A stretch of DNA of 64,000 nt from Streptomyces sp. NBC_01275 (GTDB lineage: Bacteria > Actinomycetota > Actinomycetes > Streptomycetales > Streptomycetaceae): contig NZ_JAPEOZ010000001.1 of the NCBI RefSeq assembly GCF_026340655.1, positions 2,480,001 through 2,544,000 of the forward strand, written 5' to 3'. Made by a program: the position numbers and the translations under genes. Shown one piece after another: positions 39,039-45,841 of this stretch (positions within the stretch are counted from its first letter, which is position 1; every line of letters starts with the position of its first letter). A model generated the notes under the pieces. The model did no database searches, was not told the origin of the DNA, and saw nothing but the letters and a program-made list of their open reading frames with translations.

Positions 39039-39566
39039 ATGACTCAGCAACGAACCGATGGCGCGCCGTCCGCCGAGGCGGCCGACGCCTATCTGGAGGC
39101 GCTCCGGGAGCGGCTGACGGCCGACGGAACCAGGGTGACCGCGACCAGCTGGCGCGACCGCCCGGTGGTGATCGGCAGCCGATCGGACCGCAAGGTGCGG
39201 TGGTTCGGCACCAAGACGGAGCTGTTCGTCTTCGCCGCCGCCGTCCCCGAGGTCGACAACGCCTCGCTGGCCGATTTCACCGGGTGGGCCCTGAGCTACG
39301 CGAAGAACCTCCGCAGCGGTCTGCCCGGCGCCCGCAACGCGGTGATGGTCCTGCCCGCCCTGGTCAGCGGCAGCGTCCAGCACTCCGCGAGGGACTGGGC
39401 CGCCAAGGACGCCCGGATCCTCGGGACGTCCCTGATCGGCCGCCCCCTCACGGTGGAGACATCGGCCTCGGGGGTCACCCGGGTCACCATGTACCGGGGT
39501 GGGGTCGCCTGGGGCGGAATGTTCACGCGTCACGTCCTGGAGAAGGCGGCTCTGTACTTCCCCTGA
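39039..39566 (+). CDS. Conserved-looking hypothetical cytoplasmic protein
   Basis: The 175-residue product starts at ATG 39039 behind GGTGGAGG. It has no signal peptide or membrane segment. It shows alternating strands and helices: WRDRPVVIGSRSDRKVRWFGTKTELFVFAAAVPEVD, TGWALSYAKNLRSGLPGARNAVMVLPALVSGSV, DARILGTSLIGRPLTVETSASGVTRVTMYRGGVAWG. Codon use is typical of the genome. The function is unknown; I see no catalytic motif. It converges on glnA2, with a strong hairpin in between. Confidence 0.75.
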   Translation: MTQQRTDGAPSAEAADAYLEALRERLTADGTRVTATSWRDRPVVIGSRSDRKVRWFGTKTELFVFAAAVPEVDNASLADFTGWALSYAKNLRSGLPGARNAVMVLPALVSGSVQHSARDWAAKDARILGTSLIGRPLTVETSASGVTRVTMYRGGVAWGGMFTRHVLEKAALYFP

Positions 39567-39586
39567 GGCGATCGCCGAGCACGCGG

Positions 39587-39615
39587 AGGGGCCGACGGTC
39601 CACGACCGTCGGCCC
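39587..39615. terminator. Bidirectional terminator between the hypothetical gene and glnA2
   Basis: GGGGCCGACGGT (39587-39598) pairs perfectly with ACCGTCGGCCCC (39604-39615) over a 5-base loop, between convergent stops at 39566 and 39655. Confidence 0.88.
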
Positions 39616-39654
39616 CACACGCCGTTACAGCGGGAAACCCGCCCCGACCTCCCC

Positions 39655-41016
39655 CTACAGCACCGGCAGGTTCTTCCGCAGCTCGAAGGCCGTGACCTCG
39701 CTCCGGTACTCCTCCCACTCCTGGCGCTTGTTGCGCAGGAAGAAGTCGAAGACGTGCTCGCCGAGGGTCTCGGCGACGAGGTCGCTGCGTTCCATCAGGC
39801 TGAGGGCCTCGCCGAGGTTCTGCGGGAGGGGCTCGATGCCCATCGCGCGGCGCTCGGCGTCGGAGAGGGCCCAGACGTCGTCCTCGGCGCCGGGCGGAAG
39901 CTCGTAGCCCTCCTCCACGCCCTTGAGGCCGGCGGCCAGCAGCATCGCGTACGCCAGGTAGGGGTTCGCGCCGGAGTCGAGGGAGCGGACCTCGATGCGG
40001 GCCGAGCCCGTCTTGCCGGGCTTGTACATCGGGACGCGGACGAGCGCGGAGCGGTTGTTGTGACCCCAGCAGATGTACGAGGGGGCCTCGCCGCCGGCGC
40101 CCGCGGTGCGCTCGGAGCCGCCCCAGATGCGCTTGTAGGAGTTGACCCACTGGTTGGTGACGGCCGAGATCTCCGCCGCGTGCTTCAGCAGGCCCGCGAT
40201 GAAGGAGCGGCCGACCTTGGAGAGCTGGTACTCGGAGCCCGACTCGTAGAACGCGTTGCGGTCGCCCTCGAAGAGGGACAGGTGCGTGTGCATGCCGGAG
40301 CCCGGGTGCTCGGAGAACGGCTTCGGCATGAAGGTCGCCTGGACGCCCTGCTCCAGCGCGACCTGCTTCATGACCAGGCGGAACGTCATGATGTTGTCGG
40401 CCGTGGAGAGCGCGTCGGCGTACCGCAGGTCGATCTCCTGCTGGCCGGGGGCGCCCTCGTGGTGGGAGAACTCGACCGAGATGCCCATCGACTCCAGCAT
40501 GGTGATCGCCTGGCGGCGGAAGTCCATGCCCACGTTCTGCGGGGTGTGGTCGAAGTAGCCGGAGTTGTCGGCGGGGGTCGGGCGGGAGCCGTCGACCGGC
40601 TTGTCCTTCAGGAGGAAGAACTCGATCTCCGGGTGGGTGTAGAAGGTGAAGCCCAGGTCGGAGGCGCGGGCGAGGGCGCGCTTCAGCACGTACCGCGGGT
40701 CGGCGAAGGACGGCGAGCCGTCCGGCATGAGGATGTCGCAGAACATGCGGGCGGTGCCGGGGGCCTCCGCGCGCCAGGGCAGGACCTGGAAGGTGGAGGG
40801 GTCCGGCTTGGCGATCATGTCCGACTCGTAGACCCGGGCGAAGCCCTCGATCGCGGAGCCGTCGAAACCGATGCCCTCATCGAATGCCTGTTCGAGTTCG
40901 GCCGGGGCCACGGCGACGGACTTGAGGAAGCCCAGCACGTCCGTGAACCACAGGCGTACGAACCGGATGTCGCGCTCCTCCAATGTCCGGAGCACGAACT
41001 CCTGCTGCTTGTCCAT
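39655..41016 (-). CDS. glnA2: Glutamine synthetase-like enzyme GlnA2 (probable gamma-glutamylpolyamine synthetase)
   Basis: The 453-residue enzyme is started at MDKQQEFVLRTLEERD (complement of 41016), with GGGGAAG upstream; an ATG 15 bases earlier is less suited. GS landmarks are FDGSAIEGFARVYESDM, THPEIEFFLL, the ATP/glutamate region VEFSHHEGAPGQQEIDLRYA, PFSEHPGSGMHTHLSLF, NSYKRIWGG, SALVRVPMY and EVRSLDSGANPYLAYAMLLAAGLKG. A tyrosine precedes ELPP (GYELPPGAEDD), near where GSI is adenylylated. In S. coelicolor the protein of this type was reported to act on polyamines rather than ammonia, which I apply here by resemblance. It is divergent from hmp over 325 bases. GlnE in this window modifies GSI enzymes; whether it modifies this one is unknown. 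Confidence 0.9.
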   Translation of the reverse strand: MDKQQEFVLRTLEERDIRFVRLWFTDVLGFLKSVAVAPAELEQAFDEGIGFDGSAIEGFARVYESDMIAKPDPSTFQVLPWRAEAPGTARMFCDILMPDGSPSFADPRYVLKRALARASDLGFTFYTHPEIEFFLLKDKPVDGSRPTPADNSGYFDHTPQNVGMDFRRQAITMLESMGISVEFSHHEGAPGQQEIDLRYADALSTADNIMTFRLVMKQVALEQGVQATFMPKPFSEHPGSGMHTHLSLFEGDRNAFYESGSEYQLSKVGRSFIAGLLKHAAEISAVTNQWVNSYKRIWGGSERTAGAGGEAPSYICWGHNNRSALVRVPMYKPGKTGSARIEVRSLDSGANPYLAYAMLLAAGLKGVEEGYELPPGAEDDVWALSDAERRAMGIEPLPQNLGEALSLMERSDLVAETLGEHVFDFFLRNKRQEWEEYRSEVTAFELRKNLPVL

Positions 41017-41250
41017 CTTCCGCTTCCCCATCCTTGCTGGTCAGGCCGCCTGTCCCAGACCTCGGGAGGCGGTCGGGCACCTGAGCATCCCACCACAACA
41101 CCATTTCATGCGCGTTGCGCACCATGATCGCCACGGCGACCTCGGCCTGAACGCCTCACGTCCGGTCGGCGTACGACCCTCACGCCCATCTTGCCTGCTC
41201 GGACCGACATCCGTAATGCCCGACCCCCCCTCACGCCCGCCGACTCGCTT

Positions 41251-41273
41251 AATTTGCATCTCAGATACCAGTT
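41251..41273. promoter_or_regulatory. Candidate NsrR site in the hmp promoter
   Basis: AATTTGCATCTCAGATACCAGTT lies 69 bases before the flavohaemoglobin start, flanked by TTAA on both sides in a GC-rich region. The TGCAT half-site and dyad spacing are like known streptomycete NsrR operators. The rest of the 325-base glnA2-hmp gap shows no gene. Confidence 0.6.
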
Positions 41274-41341
41274 TAACTACCGTGCCGGACAGTCGAACGC
41301 CGAGCCGCGGCGTCCCGACGAACGAGCCCCGAGGAGCCCTG

Positions 41342-42562
41342 ATGCTGTCCGAGCGGTCCGCAGCCACCGTCCGCGCCACCCTCCCCGCCGTCGCCGCGCG
41401 CCTCGACACGATCACGGAGCGCTTCTACAGCCGCCTGTTCACGGCCCACCCCGACCTCCTGCGCGACCTCTTCAACCGCGGCAACCAGGCGGCCGGCACC
41501 CAGCGCCAGGCTCTGGCGGGCTCCTTCGCGGCCTTCGCCACACACCTCGCGCAGCACGCGGACGACCGCCACGCCGACCGCCCCGACGCGATGCTCGCCC
41601 GCATCGCCCACAAACACGCCTCCCTGGGCATCGCGCCCGAGCAGTACGCGGTCGTCCACGAGCACCTCTTCGCCGCCATCGCCGAGGTCCTCGGCGAGGC
41701 GGTCACCCCCGAGGTCGCGGCCGCCTGGACCGAGGTCTACTGGCTGATGGCGAACGCCCTGATCGCGCTCGAGAAGCGGCTGTACGACGAGCGGCCCCAA
41801 GGGGGGCGGGGCGGAGCCGGTCGGACCTGGCGGGCGTGGGAGGTCGTCGAGCGCGTCGCCGAGACAGCCGACGTCGTCACCCTCCGGATGCGCCCCCTCG
41901 ACGACGGCCCGGTACGGGACTTCCGCGCGGGCCAGTACGTGTCCGTCCGCGTCCAACTCCCCGACGGCGCCCGCCAGATACGCCAGTACAGCCTCTCCGG
42001 CGCACCCGGTTCGACGGTCCGTCAGATCAGCGTCAAGCGCGTTCCGGGCGACGGCAGGACCCCGGAGGGCGAGGTCTCCGACCACCTTCACGCGCGCGTG
42101 AACGAGGGCGACAGCCTGGAGCTCTCCGAGCCGTACGGCGACCTGGTCCTCGACGACGCCGGGGACACGCCCCTCCTGCTCGCCTCGGCCGGCATCGGCG
42201 TGACCCCCCTGGTCGCGATGCTGGCCCACCTCGCGGCCACCGGCCACCGCGCTCCGGTCACCGTGATCCACGCCGACCGCTCCCCCGCCGACCACGCCCT
42301 GCGCACCGACCACGAGACCTACGCGGCCAAGCTCCCGGACGCGTCCGTCCACCTCTGGTACGAGCGGAAGGCCCCGGCGGGCGCCCGCACCGGCCTGGTC
42401 GACCTCACCGACGTATACGTACCGGCAGGCACGCGCGCGTACCTGTGCGGCCCGCTGCCGTTCATGCGCGCGGTGCGGACACAGCTGATCGAGAAGGGAG
42501 TGGCTCCGGCGGACGTCCACTACGAGGTGTTCGGACCGGACCTCTGGCTGGCCCGGGGGTGA
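41342..42562 (+). CDS. hmp: Flavohaemoprotein (nitric oxide dioxygenase)
   Basis: The 406-residue protein starts at ATG 41342. The globin domain (1-140) has distal tyrosine Y29 (ERFYSRLF), FNRGNQAAGTQRQALAGSFAAFA, proximal histidine about H92 (AHKHASLGI), and PEQYAVVHEHL with Y102. The FAD domain has RQIRQYSLSGAPG and SVKRVPGDGRTPEGEVSDHLH. The NAD domain has LLLASAGIGVTPLVAML and YLCGPLPFMRAV. All three domains are complete, so it can oxidise NO to nitrate using NADH and O2. A glycine/arginine-rich patch (PQGGRGGAGR) marks the globin-reductase joint. The gene converges with nsrR, and the promoter carries a likely NsrR site. Confidence 0.96.
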   Translation: MLSERSAATVRATLPAVAARLDTITERFYSRLFTAHPDLLRDLFNRGNQAAGTQRQALAGSFAAFATHLAQHADDRHADRPDAMLARIAHKHASLGIAPEQYAVVHEHLFAAIAEVLGEAVTPEVAAAWTEVYWLMANALIALEKRLYDERPQGGRGGAGRTWRAWEVVERVAETADVVTLRMRPLDDGPVRDFRAGQYVSVRVQLPDGARQIRQYSLSGAPGSTVRQISVKRVPGDGRTPEGEVSDHLHARVNEGDSLELSEPYGDLVLDDAGDTPLLLASAGIGVTPLVAMLAHLAATGHRAPVTVIHADRSPADHALRTDHETYAAKLPDASVHLWYERKAPAGARTGLVDLTDVYVPAGTRAYLCGPLPFMRAVRTQLIEKGVAPADVHYEVFGPDLWLARG

Positions 42563-42617
42563 CGCGCGTCGCGACGCGACTCCGCCGCCGGGCACGCCCA
42601 TGCGCCAGGCGTGCGTC

Positions 42618-42644
42618 GGGCGCGCCCACGCGTCAGGCGCGCCC
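42618..42644. terminator. Possible terminator between hmp and nsrR
   Basis: GGGCGCGCC (42618-42626) and GGCGCGCCC (42636-42644) are perfectly complementary over a 9-base loop. The right arm overlaps the nsrR stop region, so it can serve the hmp transcript. Confidence 0.5.
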
Positions 42645-43067
42645 GGAGATGCCCAGCAGGAGTGGGCCCGTCGGCTCCGTCACGAGCTCTGCGACCGTGA
42701 GCGGGTCCAGAGAGGCGAAGAACGCCTCCTGGGCGCGGCGCAGGGCGCCCCGCAGGCGGCAGGCGGAGTTCAGGGGGCAGGGGGTGGCGCCCTCGCAGTC
42801 GACGACGTCTCCGTCGCCCTCGAAGGCGCGGACGACGGCGCCTACGGATGCCGTACGGCCCTTCTCGGTGAGCGTCAGACCGCCGCCCCGGCCGCGGCGG
42901 GCCGCCAGGAGGCCGAGGTGCTGGAGTTCGGCGACGACCTTGGCCGCGTGCGTGTACGGCACGTCCATGTCCGCCGCGACCTCGCGGGTCGTGGGTGTGG
43001 AGTCGCAGGCGACCGCGAGTCGCATGAGCACGCGCAGGGCCAGGTCGGTGGAGCGCAACAGCCGCAT
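42633..43067 (-). CDS. nsrR: Rrf2-family nitric-oxide-sensing repressor NsrR
   Basis: The 144-residue repressor starts at ATG (complement of 43067). The winged helix runs MRLLRSTDLALRVLMRLAV and TREVAADMDVPYTHAAKVVAELQHLGLL, with wing GRGGGLTLTEKG. Cysteines 91, 97 and 103 sit in DCEGATPCPLNSAC, the Cx5Cx5C cluster motif of NsrR-type Rrf2 proteins, which ligate a 4Fe-4S cluster destroyed by NO. On NO exposure the repressor would release hmp and its own promoter. Its stop is 70 bases from the hmp stop. Upstream lies an AGATAAT...ATTATCT inverted repeat. Confidence 0.95.
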   Translation of the reverse strand: MRLLRSTDLALRVLMRLAVACDSTPTTREVAADMDVPYTHAAKVVAELQHLGLLAARRGRGGGLTLTEKGRTASVGAVVRAFEGDGDVVDCEGATPCPLNSACRLRGALRRAQEAFFASLDPLTVAELVTEPTGPLLLGISGRA

Positions 43068-43079
43068 GCGGACAAGCGT

Positions 43080-43110
43080 AGATAATGCGCATCTCCGCTT
43101 CAAATTATCT
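43080..43110. promoter_or_regulatory. Candidate NsrR autoregulatory operator
   Basis: AGATAAT (43080-43086) and ATTATCT (43104-43110) are a perfect inverted repeat around GCGCATCTCCGCTTCAA, 13 bases from the nsrR start. The inner ATGCGCAT is itself palindromic. It may also influence the divergent DUF3105 gene. Confidence 0.6.
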
Positions 43111-43234
43111 CCGCTTCCCTTTTCCTCGCTTCTCTTCGCTGTGGCCTGCCTACGAGAATCCTCTCCTCCCCTATTACGATCAGCTGACCGCACGCCCCGA
43201 CCGTCCGCCCCTTTCCCCCAGAAGGACAGGCCAC

Positions 43235-43900
43235 ATGGGTTCCGCCAACAAGACCAGCAGCGCGGCGCGCAAGGCGCGCATAGAGGAGATGCGGAAGGCC
43301 GAGCAGGCCCGAGAACGGCGTAACCGGTTTCTCACGATCACCGGCAGCGTCGTCGCCGTGGCCGCTCTCGTCGCCGGCGGCGTGTTCGTCGTGAGGTCGC
43401 AGTCCGGCGACGACTCTTCCACCACCGCCGACTCCAAGGCCTCGGGGCACTTCGTCACCGGGTCGGACGGGGTCAAGACCTGGAAGGGCACGCTGGGGCG
43501 TACGCACGTCGCCAAGACCGTGAAGTACCCGGTCGAGCCTCCCGTCGGGGGCAACCACAACCAGGTCTGGATGAACTGCAACGGGGACGTCTACACCAAG
43601 GCCCTCAACAACATGAACGCCGTGCACTCGCTGGAGCACGGCGCGGTCTGGGTGACGTACAACAGCAAGGCCGCCAAGGCCGACGTCGAGGCTCTCGCGG
43701 CGAAGGTGAAGAAGACCCCGTACACGCTCATGAGCCCGGACGACGCGCAGGCGGACCCGATCATGCTCACCGCGTGGGGGAAGCAGCGCACGGTGACGAG
43801 CGCGAGCGACCCGAGCGTGGACAAGTTCTTCGCGAAGTTCGTGCAGGGCGAGCAGACGCCGGAGCCGGGCGCCGCGTGCACGGGCGGTCTGTCGCAGTGA
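43235..43900 (+). CDS. Membrane-anchored DUF3105 protein
   Basis: The 221-residue protein starts at ATG 43235 behind AGAAGGA. A charged cytoplasmic helix (ARKARIEEMRKAEQARERRNRF) precedes one membrane segment (LTITGSVVAVAALVAGGVFVV), and the rest is outside. The DUF3105 core has YPVEPPVGGNHNQVWMNCNGDVYTKALNN in adjacent parts, then AVHSLEHGAVWVTY and ILTAWGKQR-like IMLTAWGKQR. Histidines in GGNHN and SLEHG and two cysteines suggest metal handling, but the role is unestablished. Its stop overlaps the next start (GTGA), so it is coupled to the DUF305 gene. Confidence 0.9.
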   Translation: MGSANKTSSAARKARIEEMRKAEQARERRNRFLTITGSVVAVAALVAGGVFVVRSQSGDDSSTTADSKASGHFVTGSDGVKTWKGTLGRTHVAKTVKYPVEPPVGGNHNQVWMNCNGDVYTKALNNMNAVHSLEHGAVWVTYNSKAAKADVEALAAKVKKTPYTLMSPDDAQADPIMLTAWGKQRTVTSASDPSVDKFFAKFVQGEQTPEPGAACTGGLSQ

Positions 43901-44517
43901 GGTACGCGGGAGTCGCGGTCGCCGTGGCCGGGGTGCTCGTCGCGGCCGGGGCGATCACGTACTCCGTGGCCGAGGACGGCGGTTCGGGCGTCGACGCCCC
44001 CGCCGTCGAGTCCGCCGACGCCGGGTTCGCCCGGGACATGGCCGTGCACCACCAGCAGGCCGTCGAGATGGCGTACGTCGTGCGCGACCGGACGGACGAC
44101 GAGGACGTACGGCGGCTCGCCTACGACATCGCGCAGACGCAGGCCAACCAGCGCGGGATGCTGTTGGGCTGGCTCGATCTGTGGGGGCTGCCGAAGGTGT
44201 CGGCCGATCCGCCCATGACGTGGATGGACATGGGCGACATGGCCTCCGGCGAGGACGGCGCGCTGATGCCGGGCATGGCCACCAACGCCGAGATGAAGAA
44301 GCTGGGGACCCTGAACGGCAAGCAGGCCGAGGTCTTCTTCCTCCAACTCATGACCGACCACCACAAGGGCGGCATCCACATGGCCGAGGGCTGTGTCGCC
44401 AAGTGCACGGTCGGGGTGGAGAAGCGGCTCGCCCAGGGCATGGTCGACGCGCAGGAGTCGGAGATCAAGCTCATGGCGGACATGTTGAAGGAGCGGGGCG
44501 CGCAGGCACGGCCGTAA
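43897..44517 (+). CDS. Exported DUF305 protein, ferritin-like
   Basis: The 206-residue protein starts at GTG 43897, overlapping the DUF3105 stop by four bases. A signal anchor (YAGVAVAVAGVLVAAGAITYSVA) is followed by two DUF305 halves. Each is built on a DxxMxxHHxxAVEMA-like helix: FARDMAVHHQQAVEMAYVV and FLQLMTDHHKGGIHMAEGC. These histidine and methionine clusters resemble copper or other metal sites in this ferritin-like family. DUF3105 and DUF305 proteins are frequent neighbours in actinobacteria. Proximity to nsrR may be coincidental. Confidence 0.9.
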   Translation: MRYAGVAVAVAGVLVAAGAITYSVAEDGGSGVDAPAVESADAGFARDMAVHHQQAVEMAYVVRDRTDDEDVRRLAYDIAQTQANQRGMLLGWLDLWGLPKVSADPPMTWMDMGDMASGEDGALMPGMATNAEMKKLGTLNGKQAEVFFLQLMTDHHKGGIHMAEGCVAKCTVGVEKRLAQGMVDAQESEIKLMADMLKERGAQARP

Positions 44518-44556
44518 CCCCGCGGGAAACTCCGTGACCGGATAGGAAACGCGGCA

Positions 44557-44629
44557 GGGACGAACGTAGGGCCGACGCGACGGGGACGAACGTAGGGCCG
44601 ACGCAACGGGGACGAACGTAGGGCCGGCC
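44557..44629. repeat. Three tandem 26-bp repeats upstream of the CIS-cargo-like gene
   Basis: Units start at 44557, 44583 and 44609, each GGGACGAACGTAGGGCCG then ACGC(G/A)ACG. The third is cut short by GGCCG, leading directly to the GTG at 44630. ACGAACGT is a partial dyad within each unit. With a 26-base period (about 2.5 helical turns), the array could be a regulator array or replication slippage. Confidence 0.8.
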
Positions 44630-45700
44630 GTGGAGAGCACAAGGGGACAGCGATTGCGTGCGCAGGGAGATCGGGCCGAGAAGGCCGACGGCCGTCCGCT
44701 CTTACGGCGTCCGGCTCCGGCGGGGCCGGACGCGGGGTTGCTGGCGTTACAGCGCGCGGCCGGAAACACCGCCGTGGCACGGGCCGTCTCCGCCCGACGG
44801 GCCGCCTCCGTGCAACAGGCCGCCCCCGCACAACGGGCCGCCTCCGTCCAACGGGCTCCCGCCGTCCAGCAGGACGCCTCCGTCAGGCAGGACGGCCAGG
44901 CATGGGCCGGTGCCGCCCACTACGCCGAGCGGCCCGTCGAGCATCCTGAATGGCCGCAGTTCCAACTCCTCATGCGGCAGGCGGGTTTCGACGGGGACAC
45001 CGTCGAGGCGGTGTGGCAGCTGCTCATCGGCGGCATGCGCCAGCAGGAACAGGTGGAGAACGCTCTCAGCGCGGCGGGCGGCGCACCGTCGGGACGATCC
45101 GAGCGGCGCGCCCAGCGGGCCGGGAACGACTGGTACCGCGCGGTCATCGACATGGTCGGCGACCATCTGCGGATCGACACTCCGACCATGGGCCTGTGGT
45201 CGGGCGGGCTGGACGTCAACGACTACGCGAGCGCCAAGGGCCACACGACGCTGGAGCACTCCAACCTGGGGCGGGTGATCAACTCCCTCAGGCTGCACCC
45301 GAACTTCTCGCTGATCGGGCCGCTGTGGAATCTGCTGTCGGTGGCGTTCGTCCAGCGCGCCACCGGTCCCGTGCACGTCTTCATCCGGGCCCACGACCCC
45401 GACAGCGTCCTACAGGACCAGGAGATACCGCAGTTGAGGGTGTTGCAGAGCATGGACGAGCGGGCCGGGCGGCAGATCAGCCTGGTCTGGCATCCCCTCT
45501 ACACGACCGCCGACGGCGAGATCCGGGAGATCTCGCCGGACCTGAAGCTGGTCGACGACGCGCCCTACCGGCAGCGGGACCTGTGCATCGCGGCGCTCTA
45601 CACCTACCTCCTGCGCATGCACGACTCGGGCAATCCGCACTCCGCGCGTGCGTACGACGAGATGCACAACCGTCTCAAGCAGAACGGTCTCGACACCTAA
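44630..45700 (+). CDS. Candidate contractile-injection-system cargo with LLALQRAAGNTAV motif
   Basis: The 356-residue protein starts at GTG 44630. Residues 37-49 read LLALQRAAGNTAV, the N-terminal signature common to actinobacterial proteins associated with extracellular contractile injection systems and DUF4157 toxins. A low-complexity segment built on Q-R/Q-x-A-S-V (about 51-92) follows. A folded region then has WPQFQLLMRQAGFDGDTVE, AGNDWYRAVIDMVGDH, GLWSGGLDVNDYASAKGHTTLEHSNLG (in two parts) and HPLYTTADGEI. The WSGG...TLE arrangement suggests an enzyme, but I cannot assign one. Two TTA codons (44702, 44747) make expression dependent on the bldA tRNA. One TTA encodes Leu40 within the signature. 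No sheath, tube or baseplate gene is near, and no obvious immunity gene follows. Confidence 0.75.
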   Translation: MESTRGQRLRAQGDRAEKADGRPLLRRPAPAGPDAGLLALQRAAGNTAVARAVSARRAASVQQAAPAQRAASVQRAPAVQQDASVRQDGQAWAGAAHYAERPVEHPEWPQFQLLMRQAGFDGDTVEAVWQLLIGGMRQQEQVENALSAAGGAPSGRSERRAQRAGNDWYRAVIDMVGDHLRIDTPTMGLWSGGLDVNDYASAKGHTTLEHSNLGRVINSLRLHPNFSLIGPLWNLLSVAFVQRATGPVHVFIRAHDPDSVLQDQEIPQLRVLQSMDERAGRQISLVWHPLYTTADGEIREISPDLKLVDDAPYRQRDLCIAALYTYLLRMHDSGNPHSARAYDEMHNRLKQNGLDT

Positions 45701-45841
45701 CCGCCGTTAATCCCCAAATCTCCCCCGACAGCGGTTACTTGGCGGCTTCTTGGGTTTCGCATTCCCCTGGCATGAACGGTTCAGGGCCAGAGTGGCCGAG
45801 GCGAGTGATCTACTCGCGTCGAACCACATACAGGGGGTCCT

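Noticed and set aside
44557..44629. CRISPR-like array
   Set aside because: The 26-base units are directly adjacent with no spacers, and no cas genes are in the window.
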